This document shows positions 1 through 8,401 of a stretch of 64,000 nt of DNA, piece after piece. Position numbers and translations under genes: made by a program. The notes under the pieces are model-generated. The model did not search any database and had not been told where the DNA came from. It saw only the letters and a program-made list of their open reading frames with translations. The stretch's first letter is position 1, and each line of letters opens with the position of its first letter. The stretch comes from Pseudoflavonifractor sp. (GTDB taxonomy: Bacteria; Bacteroidota; Bacteroidia; Bacteroidales; Muribaculaceae), in NCBI GenBank assembly GCA_023667145.1, contig JAMPAQ010000002.1, positions 40,574 through 104,573 of the forward strand, given 5' to 3'.

Positions 1-1
1 G

Positions 2-316
2 CCGGTAATCGGCGTGCCGGTAATCGGTCACACGGACACCTTCCTCAGCATCGGCAAGTTTGCCTCTGCTGAGGAGGCGTCCGCGTGTTTGAAATACGTC
101 AAGTCAAAATTTGCCAGGTGTATGTTAGGTACATTAAAGGCCACCCAGCATAACCCCAAAAGCACTTGGGCCAACGTTCCGATGCAAGACTTCAAGGAGG
201 GCAGCGACATTGATTGGAGCAAAAGCGTAGCTGAGATTGATGCACAGCTTTATGCCAAGTATGGCTTGACCGATGAAGAAATCATCTTCATCGAATCAAT
301 GATTAAACCTATGTAA
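2..316 (+). CDS. C-terminal fragment of an Eco57I/TaqI-class restriction-modification protein (left edge)
   Basis: The frame is open to the left edge, so only the last 104 codons are seen and the true start lies outside the window. The residues (IGHTDTFLSIGKFAS near the start, QDFKEGSDIDWSKSVAEID and the LYAKYGLTDEEI.FIE.MIKPM tail) match, from memory, the extreme C-terminus of Eco57I-type combined methyltransferase/restriction proteins in Bacteroidetes, after the target-recognition domain. The catalytic methyltransferase and nuclease domains would be upstream and cannot be checked. An 11-bp direct repeat (positions 2-12 and 17-27) gives a duplicated PVIG at the left edge; it may be natural or a small local duplication. 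The Fic gene starts 22 bp downstream on the same strand, so the two may share a transcript. Family assignment is moderately sure; activity is unknown. Confidence 0.6.
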   Translation, partial: PVIGVPVIGHTDTFLSIGKFASAEEASACLKYVKSKFARCMLGTLKATQHNPKSTWANVPMQDFKEGSDIDWSKSVAEIDAQLYAKYGLTDEEIIFIESMIKPM

Positions 317-338
317 TCCCCAGCAACCTTATTGTAAT

Positions 339-1484
339 ATGGCCAAAACACAATATATCATACCCACGCTTCCGCTATCCTGTGATGTGGAAACCAAAGC
401 CGTACTCAAACAGACTACACTTGCAAGCCGTAAACTCGGAGAGTTGAATGGTATTGTTGAAAAGATACCAAATCCCGAAATACTTATCCGTACCCTTTCG
501 TTGCAAGAGGCCATGGATTCTTCTTCAATCGAAAGCATCATCACCACACATGATGAACTTTACAAGGCCGAAATAGGCGCGAATAAATATTCCACACTTG
601 CAGCTAAGGAGGTAAGTACATACGCAGATGCACTGATGGAAGTTTTTTCGCTTGTCAAAAAGCGTGGAATTATTACCGAAAGTATGATAAAAGAGATTTA
701 TCGGCACATCAAACATAACGATGCGGGATATACCACTACTCCAGGCAAGAAGCTGATAAACGAAAGAACGCAAGAAAGTGTTTACATACCACCTCAAACT
801 ATAGATGAGATAAACACCTATATGCGCAATTTGGAGCAGTTTATCAACGATGATTCCCTCTCTGACCTTGACCCTCTCATTAAGATGGCTATTATTCATC
901 ATCAATTCGAGAGTATACATCCTTTCGGTGACGGAAACGGACGAGCCGGACGTGTAATCAATATCCTCTATCTTGTGGCACAAGGCTTGCTTAATATGCC
1001 AATCCTATACCTCAGCCGTTATATTAATCAAAACAAGGGTGAGTATTACAGGCTTTTACAGTCAGTCCGCGACACATTGGAATGGGAATCGTGGATTTTG
1101 TTTATGCTCAAAGGCGTTGAGCAGACTGCTGATGAAACTATAAAATTTGTGCGTGGGATGTCGGATATGATGATGGAATATAAACATCGTATACGTAATA
1201 ATCTTCCTAACGTCTACTCACAAGATCTTATTAACAACCTGTTCCGTCACCCATATACAAAGATTGAGTTTGTAGTAAAGGAAGTGGGAGTTAGCCGCCC
1301 AACAGCGATGTCTTATCTCAATCAACTGATTGACGAGGGCATATTGGATAAACTAAAACTCGGCAGAGAAAATTATTATATAAATAAAGGTCTTTTCAGC
1401 TTCATTCTAAATGCATTCCATTCTGAATCCGATACCTCGGCAGACCCTATCAACTCCAATATGGACACGGATATGGGTATGTAA
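339..1484 (+). CDS. Fic family protein (probable AMP-transferase) with C-terminal winged helix
   Basis: Fic enzymes transfer AMP (or another nucleotide moiety) from ATP to Ser, Thr or Tyr of a target protein. The 381-residue product has the usual class-II order: a Fic_N-like helical region (about 1-90), the Fic core with the complete catalytic motif HPFGDGNGRAGR at 194-205 (His194 is the general base, and Asp and Asn/Arg bind Mg-ATP), and a C-terminal helix-turn-helix around 295-350 (VKEVGVSRPTAMSYLNQLIDEGIL). The N-terminal inhibitory helix is SSSIES at 61-66. Glu65, which normally blocks productive ATP binding, is kept, but the usual following Gly/Asn is Ser. It follows the restriction-modification fragment by 22 bp. 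The target cannot be told from sequence; it could be a housekeeping AMPylator or part of a defence island. Confidence 0.9.
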   Translation: MAKTQYIIPTLPLSCDVETKAVLKQTTLASRKLGELNGIVEKIPNPEILIRTLSLQEAMDSSSIESIITTHDELYKAEIGANKYSTLAAKEVSTYADALMEVFSLVKKRGIITESMIKEIYRHIKHNDAGYTTTPGKKLINERTQESVYIPPQTIDEINTYMRNLEQFINDDSLSDLDPLIKMAIIHHQFESIHPFGDGNGRAGRVINILYLVAQGLLNMPILYLSRYINQNKGEYYRLLQSVRDTLEWESWILFMLKGVEQTADETIKFVRGMSDMMMEYKHRIRNNLPNVYSQDLINNLFRHPYTKIEFVVKEVGVSRPTAMSYLNQLIDEGILDKLKLGRENYYINKGLFSFILNAFHSESDTSADPINSNMDTDMGM

Positions 1485-1851
1485 AGCTGTTTTACATTTA
1501 CTTTCAACGTGTAAAAGAAATCGTTTTTTCTTTACACGTCATAATCCATGTGTAAAATAATTTTGAAATCTTTTACTAATTGATTTATGGACGACCCCAA
1601 CGATTTGGAATTAATTATGGCACTCAAGATAAAGATATCATCACAATGCACGGGTTTTCCAGGCAGCGGGGAAAAATAAACATTGTATAACGGTGTCGGC
1701 TTGGGTATGTCGCGGATAATGGATAACTTTGGGCATCCGCTCGTCGCGCAAGCGCCGTCATCCCGCCACACGGGTCACATGATGGCACTTCAGTAGCCGC
1801 GCCCGGAGCCGGATGAGAGACCACTTATGATAACCTCTAATTGACTGAACG
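1485..1851. other. Intergenic region between fic and the M18 aminopeptidase
   Basis: I see no convincing gene or structural RNA in these 367 bp. The first part is AT-rich and holds an imperfect inverted repeat (1507-1539). The rest has the GC content of the housekeeping region, so the boundary of the accessory patch seems to fall near 1600. Short open frames on the minus strand here have no recognisable product. Confidence 0.5.
1507..1539. terminator. Inverted repeat downstream of fic, possible terminator
   Basis: The arm ACGTGTAAAAGAAA (1507-1520) pairs with TTTCTTTACACGT (1527-1539) with a single bulged A and a 6-nt T-rich loop. A further GTGTAAAA copy lies at about 1550. It sits 23 bp after the fic stop codon, so transcription termination is the simplest reading, but there is no T-run after the second arm. 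Confidence 0.35.
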
Positions 1852-3153
1852 ATGAAAGATTTCTCAGGCACGATTGACGGCCTAATGAATTTTATGGATG
1901 CGAGCGTGTGCAACTTTCTCGCGGTAAACACACTGAAAGAGATGCTCGACGACGCCGGTTACACGATGCTCGACCGCAGGGACGCGTGGCATCTGACCCC
2001 CGGTGGCAAATATTATGTCACGACCAATGACTCAGCCCTGTTTGCCTTCATTGTCGGACAAGGGAGTGCCGCTGACGGATTCAAGATCATCTCGGCCCAC
2101 AGCGATTCGCCGGGATTCCGCATAAAGCCACATGCCGAGATGATATGTGACGGCAACATCGTCAAGCTCAACACCGAGGTCTACGGTGGCCCGATACTCT
2201 ACACGTGGTTTGACCGCCCGCTGTCGATAGCCGGCCGCGTAATACTGCGCTCAAGCGACCCGCTGCGTCCCGAGACAAGACTCCTGCATGTCAAGCGTCC
2301 GCTCATGACCATCCCACATCTCGCCATCCACTTCAACCGTGGTGTCAACGAGGGCAATCCCCTCTCCCGACAGAAGGACATGCTCCCCGTCCTCGGCCAC
2401 ATCAATGACAGCGCCGAGCGCGACGGACTGCTGCTAAGGCTCATAGCCGCCGAGCTACAAGTAAGCGAGCGCGACATCCTCGATTTTGACATCACCCTCT
2501 ACGACACGACCCCGGCTTGCCTGATCGGCCTAAACCGGGAGTTTATATCATCTGGCCGGCTCGATGACCTCTCGATGGTCCATGCCGCCGCGTCGGCATT
2601 GCTGTCGTCGGGACGTGACCAGCACATGACCCGCATGTTGGCAGTGTTTGACAATGAGGAGACCGGCAGCGGCACCAAGCAAGGTGCGGCATCGCCGGTG
2701 CTTGAGCATCTGTGCCGCCGCATCACGGCAGCACTCGGAGGAGGCGAGGAGGAGTATCTCCGCGCCATTGCCTCGTCATTCATGGTGTCGGCCGACAACG
2801 CCCACGGCGTTCACCCCAACTACCCGGAGAAACATGACCCCACCAACCATCCCGTTCTCGGCGGCGGTCCCGTGATCAAGATAAATGCCAACTGCAAGTA
2901 TATGACCGATGCCGACTCGGCGGCAGTGTTCCACACGATATGCGACGAGGCCGGTGTCCCCGTGCAGTATTTTGTCAACCACTCCGATGTTGCCGGTGGG
3001 TCTACCCTTGGCAATATCCTGACATCACAGATTGACTTGCGTGGTGTCGATATGGGGGCTCCGTTATGGGCCATGCACTCGGTGAGGGAGACCGCATCGA
3101 CAGCCGACCATCTCGCCACAATCGCCGCCTTTACCCGCTTCTACGACTGCTGA
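1852..3153 (+). CDS. M18 family aminopeptidase (aspartyl aminopeptidase type)
   Basis: This is a cytosolic dinuclear-zinc exopeptidase that removes N-terminal residues, typically acidic, from peptides. At 433 residues it has the length of bacterial ApeB/PepC-like M18 enzymes. The metal and catalytic motifs are all visible: AHSDSPG at 82-88 (zinc His83, with the adjacent catalytic Asp85), DDL around 238-240 (bridging Asp), NEETGSGTKQG at 268-278 (catalytic and metal Glu269/Glu270), SADNAHGVHPNY from 313 (metal Asp315) and AMHSVRE at 407-413 (zinc His409). The transporter gene follows 19 bp downstream on the same strand, so the two may be co-transcribed. I found no good -7 box immediately upstream. 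The start chosen is the ATG that gives the family-like MKDFSGTIDGLMNFMDAS terminus. Confidence 0.95.
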   Translation: MKDFSGTIDGLMNFMDASVCNFLAVNTLKEMLDDAGYTMLDRRDAWHLTPGGKYYVTTNDSALFAFIVGQGSAADGFKIISAHSDSPGFRIKPHAEMICDGNIVKLNTEVYGGPILYTWFDRPLSIAGRVILRSSDPLRPETRLLHVKRPLMTIPHLAIHFNRGVNEGNPLSRQKDMLPVLGHINDSAERDGLLLRLIAAELQVSERDILDFDITLYDTTPACLIGLNREFISSGRLDDLSMVHAAASALLSSGRDQHMTRMLAVFDNEETGSGTKQGAASPVLEHLCRRITAALGGGEEEYLRAIASSFMVSADNAHGVHPNYPEKHDPTNHPVLGGGPVIKINANCKYMTDADSAAVFHTICDEAGVPVQYFVNHSDVAGGSTLGNILTSQIDLRGVDMGAPLWAMHSVRETASTADHLATIAAFTRFYDC

Positions 3154-3172
3154 CCCACCGCCACGTATCATC

Positions 3173-4834
3173 ATGGAATGGATTGAGAGCGTATTTTGCC
3201 AACATTCGCCGCTTCAGGCCGTAATCGTGCTGTCGGTCATAATTGCCGTCGGACTGGGATTGGGCAAAATCCACATATTCGGAATATCACTCGGAGTCAC
3301 ATGGGTGTTTTTTGCCGGGATATTGGCCGGCCACTTCGGATTGACGATTGACTCCGGGATGCTCAACTATGCCGAGAGTTTCGGTCTCGTGCTCTTTGTC
3401 TACGAACTCGGACTCAAGGTCGGGCCCGGATTTTTCAGCTCATTCCGCACGGGGGGCGTGAAACTCAACCTGCTTGGACTCGGCACAGTGTTATTAGGTA
3501 CGCTCACAGCCATCGGGCTGAGTGTCCTCCTCGGCATATCCATGGCCGACATGGTGGGCATCATAAGCGGCGCAACTACCAACACCCCCGCACTCGGAGC
3601 CGCCCAACAGGCCCTCCAGCAGCTCGGCTTGTCGGCCAACGGAGCCGCACTGAGCTGTGCCGTGACCTATCCGCTCGGAGTCGTCGGCGTGATATTGGCC
3701 ATCGTTGTTGTCAGGCGCTTGTTTGTGCGGCAATCTGACATAATCACAGGCTCGCACGAGGAAGACAACCAGACATTCATAGCGACATTTCAAGTCCACA
3801 ATCCGGCGGTGTTTGGCAAAAGTGTACGCGAGGCCGCACAGTTTGTCGCGCCCAAGTTTGTCATATCAAGGCTTTGGCGCGAAGGCGTGGTGACAATCCC
3901 TACGTCCGAAACCATACTCCGCGAGAACGACCGACTGCTTGTCATCACCACCGAGAAAGACCTGCCCGCACTCACCGTCCTGTTTGGCGAACAGGAACAA
4001 AAGGACTGGAACACCGACGACATCGACTGGAACGCGATTGACAGCAAGTTGATTTCCAAGCACATCATCGTGAGCCGTCCCGAGATAAACGGACGGCGTC
4101 TCGGCTCATTGAGGTTGCGCAACAGCTATGGCATAAACATAAGCCGCGTGTTGCGCAGCGGTGTCAAGCTGCTTGCCACGCCGGAGCTGATACTGCAACT
4201 CGGCGACAGGCTTACGGTCGTGGGCGAGGCAAAGTCAATAGAGAATGTCGAGAAAGTACTCGGCAACACGGTCTCCGCGCTCAAGGATCCCAACCTCGCC
4301 GCCATCTTCATTGGCATTGTACTCGGACTGTTAGTGGGTTCGATACCGATAGCCATCCCCGGCATCTCGACCCCGGTCAAACTCGGTCTTGCCGGCGGAC
4401 CCATCGTGGTGGGCATACTCATCGGACGATTTGGCCCGCAGTTTCACCTTGTCACCTACACGACCCGGAGCGCAAACTTGATGTTGCGCGGCATCGGCCT
4501 GTCTCTCTATCTCGCCTGTCTCGGACTCGATGCCGGTGCCCACTTCCTCGACACCATAATGCGTGCCGACGGCCTGATATGGGTTGCCGTAGGGTTTGTC
4601 ATCACCGTAGTCCCGGTCATTATCATGGCTTTGGTGTCGATGCGCGCCGCCCACCTCGACTTCGGGTCGGCATGTGGTATGCTGTGTGGGGCGATGGCCA
4701 ATCCCATGGCACTCAACTATGCCAACGACACGTTGCCGGGCGACAATCCCGCCGTCAGCTATGCCACGGTCTACCCGTTGGCGATGTTCTCGCGGGTGGT
4801 CATCGCCCAGCTTCTTGTCCTGCTGTTCCTGTGA
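3173..4834 (+). CDS. AspT/YidE-type putative transporter with paired RCK_C domains
   Basis: This 553-residue inner-membrane protein has the architecture of the AspT/YbjL/YidE family: an N-terminal block of membrane helices (about 15-185) with repeated GLxLG patterns, two cytosolic TrkA-C-like (RCK_C) regulatory domains (about 200-275 and 285-360, each ending in an ENDRLLVI or LGDRLTVVG segment), and a second membrane block (about 370-553). The two membrane halves are an internal duplication typical of the family. AspT itself exchanges aspartate for alanine. The substrate of YidE-like members is unknown, so none is claimed here. It lies 19 bp downstream of the M18 aminopeptidase, consistent with peptide or amino acid handling (inference). 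Its last 35 bp overlap the convergent rluA-type gene. Confidence 0.85.
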   Translation: MEWIESVFCQHSPLQAVIVLSVIIAVGLGLGKIHIFGISLGVTWVFFAGILAGHFGLTIDSGMLNYAESFGLVLFVYELGLKVGPGFFSSFRTGGVKLNLLGLGTVLLGTLTAIGLSVLLGISMADMVGIISGATTNTPALGAAQQALQQLGLSANGAALSCAVTYPLGVVGVILAIVVVRRLFVRQSDIITGSHEEDNQTFIATFQVHNPAVFGKSVREAAQFVAPKFVISRLWREGVVTIPTSETILRENDRLLVITTEKDLPALTVLFGEQEQKDWNTDDIDWNAIDSKLISKHIIVSRPEINGRRLGSLRLRNSYGINISRVLRSGVKLLATPELILQLGDRLTVVGEAKSIENVEKVLGNTVSALKDPNLAAIFIGIVLGLLVGSIPIAIPGISTPVKLGLAGGPIVVGILIGRFGPQFHLVTYTTRSANLMLRGIGLSLYLACLGLDAGAHFLDTIMRADGLIWVAVGFVITVVPVIIMALVSMRAAHLDFGSACGMLCGAMANPMALNYANDTLPGDNPAVSYATVYPLAMFSRVVIAQLLVLLFL

Positions 4835-5507
4835 CGGCCAGCGACCCGAGAGCCTGCCAAAGGTTGTCATCGGGCAATGGGGCCGTGACGTCTATTTCCT
4901 TGTGTGACACGGGGTGAACAAACCGTATGCTGCGTGCCATCAGCGAGATGCTGCCGTCAGGATTACTGCGTCGTGCGCCATACTTCAGGTCACCCTTTAT
5001 AGGGCAACCAATCGACGACAGCTGCACGCGTATCTGATGCTTGCGTCCCGTAAGCAGGTTGACCTCAAGCAGATGATACCGCTCTCCCGATGCCAGGTGC
5101 CGATAGGACAGAACAGCTTTCTGCGCCCCCGGCTTAGGCGATGATGAGGCGTATGACTTGTTGTTGCGCTCGGTCGTGGTGATATAATGGGTCAGCGTGT
5201 CTGACTCCATCGGGGGCTTGTTGGCGGTGATGGCCCAATAGGTCTTGTGGACATCGCCGTTGCGAAACATCTCATTCATGCGCGACAGCGCCTTTGAGGT
5301 CTTGGCAAAGACCACGACACCCGCCACAGGGCGGTCGAGTCGATGGACAACGCCACAGAACACATTTCCCGGCTTGGCGTATTTCTCCTTAATCCAGTCT
5401 CTCACGATATCGACAAGCGGACGGTCGCCCGTCTTGTCGCCCTGCACTATCTCACCCGGGGCTTTGTTGACAATTATGATATGATTGTCCTCGTAGAGTA
5501 CCTCCAT
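4800..5507 (-). CDS. RluA family pseudouridine synthase
   Basis: This enzyme converts specific uridines in rRNA or tRNA to pseudouridine. The core motif HRLDRPVAGVVVFAKTSKA holds the catalytic Asp of the RluA family in the canonical HRLD context. GGKHQIR-like LLTGRKHQIRVQL and the C-terminal substrate-binding segments are present. There is no N-terminal S4 domain, so it is a short RluA/RluC-type member of about 235 residues. I placed the start at the ATG giving MEVLYEDNHIIIVNKAPG. The longer open frame upstream would read through the preceding gene's stop and has no family resemblance. It starts 4 bp after the DUF5063 gene and is last in the yicC-gmk-nadD-DUF5063 operon. The exact target uridine cannot be told. 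Confidence 0.9.
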   Translation of the reverse strand: MEVLYEDNHIIIVNKAPGEIVQGDKTGDRPLVDIVRDWIKEKYAKPGNVFCGVVHRLDRPVAGVVVFAKTSKALSRMNEMFRNGDVHKTYWAITANKPPMESDTLTHYITTTERNNKSYASSSPKPGAQKAVLSYRHLASGERYHLLEVNLLTGRKHQIRVQLSSIGCPIKGDLKYGARRSNPDGSISLMARSIRFVHPVSHKEIDVTAPLPDDNLWQALGSLAVTGTAGQEAGR

Positions 5508-5511
5508 CGTC

Positions 5512-6036
5512 TCAAAATTCGGCTGTAGATGAGTAGCGCAGATGATTGAGCGCACGCAGCACGTTGCACAATATCCGGCTCCAATATCCCTCAAAATCCT
5601 CCTTCAGCGCGACAAGCCCGACGACAACCACCGGCTCGGGGGCATCCTTGACCATCTCGATAAAGTTGTACAACGGCTGAAATATGTCGGCCAATCCCTC
5701 CGATATGCTCGCCGAGATGGGAGTGTCAGAATATTTCATATCCTCTTCAAACACCTCAAGATACACATCATCGGCTCCAAACAGGTTCTCAAGATTGCGC
5801 CTCACCGAGTCATAGTAGTCCTCCTCGATGGCGTTCTCAAGATAAGGCTCCTCATCATCGGCAATCTCAATCCTGAGGTCGGTCACGGCTATATACAACC
5901 GTGGCAGCAGGCGCAGCATGGAGGCGACAAACTCGTTGCGGTCGGCCTCACGCACATTCTCCAACGCCTCGCAGTATTCGTTACACAGCGCCATGAGCGC
6001 CAATGCGTTGGTATTGAGTTTTGACTGATTGTTCAT
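5512..6036 (-). CDS. DUF5063 family protein
   Basis: This is a 174-residue, acidic, mainly helical cytosolic protein without signal peptide or membrane segments. The pattern (LMALCNEYCEALE near the N-terminus, LLPRLYIAVTDL, then the acidic YDSVRRNLENLFGADDVYLEVFEEDM and the C-terminal FEGYWSRILCNVLRALNHLR) matches DUF5063, a Bacteroidetes family of unknown function, as I recall it. It sits 4 bp from both its upstream neighbour nadD and its downstream neighbour rluA-type, so it is translated as part of that housekeeping operon. No catalytic motif is seen and no function is proposed. Confidence 0.8.
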   Translation of the reverse strand: MNNQSKLNTNALALMALCNEYCEALENVREADRNEFVASMLRLLPRLYIAVTDLRIEIADDEEPYLENAIEEDYYDSVRRNLENLFGADDVYLEVFEEDMKYSDTPISASISEGLADIFQPLYNFIEMVKDAPEPVVVVGLVALKEDFEGYWSRILCNVLRALNHLRYSSTAEF

Positions 6037-6040
6037 AATA

Positions 6041-6631
6041 TCAATGTATGGTATCGGTACGGTAAAGCCCGTGTTCCATTATGTACTCATAGACTCCCGG
6101 GGGCAGGAAATAGCGCATATCCTTGCCGGCAGCTATCCCCTCGCGGATGAATGTACTCGACAGGTCGATGACGGGGGCATCGACAAGCGTCACGCCATCG
6201 GGAAGCGTCGCCGGATCGACGATATGACCGGGGCGCGGATAGACGATAACGCCATATTCGTCAATTATGCGCTGATAGTCTTTCCATTGGTCAAACCGCA
6301 GCCAATTGTCGGCCCCGATGACGAGCTTGAAGCGATAGGACGAGTGGAGGCCGCTCAACGCGTCAAGGGTATTGATGGTATAGGATGGCCGTGGCATCGT
6401 CAGCTCTATGTCGCAGACCGCCACATCGGGGGCCTCGGCGGTGGCTCGGTTGAGCATCTCAAGCCTCACTGCATCGTCAAGAAGCCCCTCGGGATTTTTC
6501 AACGGATTCTGAGGTGAGAGATTAAACCACACGTGCTCGATGTCAGTCCACTGGCTCAGATATGACGCAAGCATCATGTGTCCGATATGCACCGGATTGA
6601 ACGAGCCGCCAAATATACCTATCGTCTCCAT
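6041..6631 (-). CDS. nadD: Nicotinate-nucleotide adenylyltransferase
   Basis: NadD joins ATP and nicotinate mononucleotide to give deamido-NAD, the penultimate step of NAD synthesis, in the cytosol. The product is 196 residues, within the family range. It opens with the nucleotidyltransferase signature GGSFNPVHIGHMM (8-20, the two His of HxGH), has the central IGADNWLRFDQWKDYQ segment and ends with the SSTFIREGIAAGKDMRYFLP motif (ISSTxIR) that closes the active site. It lies 39 bp after gmk and 4 bp before the DUF5063 gene in one leftward operon. Confidence 0.96.
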   Translation of the reverse strand: METIGIFGGSFNPVHIGHMMLASYLSQWTDIEHVWFNLSPQNPLKNPEGLLDDAVRLEMLNRATAEAPDVAVCDIELTMPRPSYTINTLDALSGLHSSYRFKLVIGADNWLRFDQWKDYQRIIDEYGVIVYPRPGHIVDPATLPDGVTLVDAPVIDLSSTFIREGIAAGKDMRYFLPPGVYEYIMEHGLYRTDTIH

Positions 6632-6670
6632 ATCATCAATTTTATCATGGGCCGCACGACCCGGTCAGGG

Positions 6671-7246
6671 TCACGCTCCCACAAAGTCCTTTATAATAGT
6701 ATCTGTCTCCATAACAGCCGTGTCGAGGTCTTCGTTCACGACAGTATGGTCAAACTGCGGTGCAAACGTTATCTCGTAGGCGGCCTTTGCCACACGCTCC
6801 TCTATCACCTCGGGAGCATCGGTGGCCCGCCCTACCAGACGGCGGCGCAACTCATCGACCGACGGTGGCATGATAAATATGCTGACGGCCCGGTCGCCAT
6901 AGATGCGCTTCACGTTGACGCCACCCTTGACATCTATGTCGAGTATCACATTGTGCCCGTCGCCGCATACGCGCTCAATCTCGCTCTTGAGAGTGCCATA
7001 AAACCGACCGGGATACACCTCCTCATACTCCACAAACTCGCCGCGCTCTATGCACTGCCTGAAACACTCCTCGGTCAGGAACCGGTAATGGACACCGTCA
7101 ACCTCACCGGCGCGTGGCGCACGGCTTGTGGCCGACACCGAGAACCGCATGTCAATCTCCCCGAGCTCAAGCAGCCGGCCTATGATGGTGCTCTTGCCAC
7201 AGCCCGACGGGGCTGAAATGATGATTATCTTGCCTTCCGTTGCCAT
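6671..7246 (-). CDS. gmk: Guanylate kinase
   Basis: Gmk phosphorylates GMP to GDP using ATP, which is essential for GTP/dGTP supply and for recycling cyclic nucleotides. The 191 residues show the P-loop APSGCGKST (12-20), the GMP-binding stretch FSVSATSRAPRAGEVDGVHYRFL, the VILDIDVKGGVNVKR motif and the lid arginines RRRLVGRATDAPEVIEERV. It starts 7 bp after yicC, an association seen in many bacteria, and precedes nadD. Confidence 0.97.
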   Translation of the reverse strand: MATEGKIIIISAPSGCGKSTIIGRLLELGEIDMRFSVSATSRAPRAGEVDGVHYRFLTEECFRQCIERGEFVEYEEVYPGRFYGTLKSEIERVCGDGHNVILDIDVKGGVNVKRIYGDRAVSIFIMPPSVDELRRRLVGRATDAPEVIEERVAKAAYEITFAPQFDHTVVNEDLDTAVMETDTIIKDFVGA

Positions 7247-7253
7247 CAGCGGG

Positions 7254-8129
7254 TCACATGACGTTAAGTACCTGTTCCTTTATCTGCTCAAGCTCGTCCT
7301 TCATGCGCACCACGAGCCGCTGCATGTCGGCATGGTTGCTCTTTGAGCCGAGGGTATTGATCTCGCGTCCCATCTCCTGACTGATAAACCCGAGTTTCTT
7401 GCCCTGACCGGGATTGCCCGCCATTGTCTCCATGAAGTAGTCGAGATGTTGGGCGAGACGCTGCTTCTCCTCGTTGATATCGAGTTTCTCGATGTAGTAT
7501 ATCATCTCTTGCTCAAGACGCGACTTATCATAGTCAACATTGTCGATGCGGGCAAGCGCCTCCTCTATGCGCGTGCGTATCTTGGCCACACGCTCGGTCT
7601 CAAAGGCCGGTACCTCGGCGAGCCGTGCGCGTATGTTGTCAATGCGCACGGTAAAGAAGTCGTTCAACTTCTCACCCTCGACTGCACGATAGTCCATCAG
7701 TCCGTCCACAGCGGCATCGACAGCCTCCATCAGCGCGGCACTCTCCTCCTCAGTGACGGTGGCGGGCTGCTCGGCGTGCAGGGTGTCGGGAAAACGCAGC
7801 AGCACGCTGTACCAGTCGGCCGGTTCAGGGATACCGAGAGCCGCCGAGGCTTCCTCTATCTGCTTCTTGTAGCTTTGTAACGCGGGCATGTTAAGCGACG
7901 CGGCCACATCGCTCTGCATGGTCTCGACATAGACTGTCACATCGACCTTACCGCGCTCAAGGCGCGAGCCGATGCGGTTGCGTATCTCAAGTTCCTTTTC
8001 CCGGAAGATGGCGGGGACACGTGCGGAAATGTCGAGTTGCTTGCTGTTGAGCGACTTTATCTCCACTGTGATTTTTTTATCGGACATCTCGACAATCGAC
8101 TTGCCGAATCCTGTCATTGACAATATCAT
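7254..8129 (-). CDS. YicC/YloC family endoribonuclease-like protein
   Basis: The 291-residue protein has both halves of the family: the N-terminal MILSMTGFGKS start and SLNSKQLDISARVP (about 25-40), and the C-terminal DUF1732 part with RLAQHLDYFMETM.GNPGQGKKLGFISQEMGREINTLGSKS. E. coli YicC and B. subtilis YloC have been reported to cleave RNA; whether this one does is inference. It is the first gene of a leftward operon with gmk, nadD, DUF5063 and the RluA-type enzyme. A minus-strand -7 box (8189-8196) lies 60 bp upstream of its ATG. Confidence 0.93.
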   Translation of the reverse strand: MILSMTGFGKSIVEMSDKKITVEIKSLNSKQLDISARVPAIFREKELEIRNRIGSRLERGKVDVTVYVETMQSDVAASLNMPALQSYKKQIEEASAALGIPEPADWYSVLLRFPDTLHAEQPATVTEEESAALMEAVDAAVDGLMDYRAVEGEKLNDFFTVRIDNIRARLAEVPAFETERVAKIRTRIEEALARIDNVDYDKSRLEQEMIYYIEKLDINEEKQRLAQHLDYFMETMAGNPGQGKKLGFISQEMGREINTLGSKSNHADMQRLVVRMKDELEQIKEQVLNVM

Positions 8130-8188
8130 GGTTTACTGTTTTTGGTCAAAATCCCGGCATGTCGTGACCGACACGCGTTTTACTACCG

Positions 8189-8196
8189 CAAAGATA
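8189..8196 (-). promoter_or_regulatory. -7 box of the yicC operon
   Basis: On the minus strand the sequence reads TATCTTTG, an exact fit to the Bacteroidetes TAnnTTTG box. The predicted transcription start is near 8183, giving a 5' leader of about 54 nt before yicC. Confidence 0.6.
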
Positions 8197-8317
8197 ATTA
8201 ATCCAAACGAGTATTAAAAATCAAAAGCGCATGGGCGGTGACAGATGACCGTTCTGAATGACCAATCAGACTGACACCATATACCTCATCAAAGACTGAC
8301 AATATAAAATCCTGTCG

Positions 8318-8367
8318 GGAAAAAGTTTCTTATTAGGCCACCGGTGGCCTAATAAGAAACTTTTTCC
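8318..8367. repeat. Perfect 50-bp palindrome between divergent yicC and tsaB
   Basis: The 25 bases 8318-8342 are the exact reverse complement of 8343-8367, with the centre at CC|GG and no spacer or mismatch. The arms begin GGAAAAAGTTTCTTATTAGG. The right end abuts the tsaB -7 box by one base. As RNA it would form a 20-plus bp hairpin flanked by A5 and T5 tracts, which looks like a bidirectional terminator. Yet it sits between divergent promoters, where no transcript is expected to end. It could equally be an operator or a cruciform. Confidence 0.9.
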
Positions 8368-8368
8368 G

Positions 8369-8376
8369 TAATTTTG
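8369..8376 (+). promoter_or_regulatory. -7 box of tsaB
   Basis: TAATTTTG, an exact match to TAnnTTTG, lies immediately after the palindrome. The predicted start of transcription (about 8382-8384) falls downstream of the ATG at 8378, which argues for the ATG at 8402 as the tsaB start. The -33 region lies inside the palindrome and has no clear TTTG. Confidence 0.65.
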
Positions 8377-8401
8377 CATGACAAAACTGAACATCCCGAC
8401 T

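Noticed and set aside
1532-1824. Short minus-strand frames between fic and the M18 peptidase
   Set aside because: No promoter box, no family resemblance, and overlapping alternative frames; treated as non-coding.
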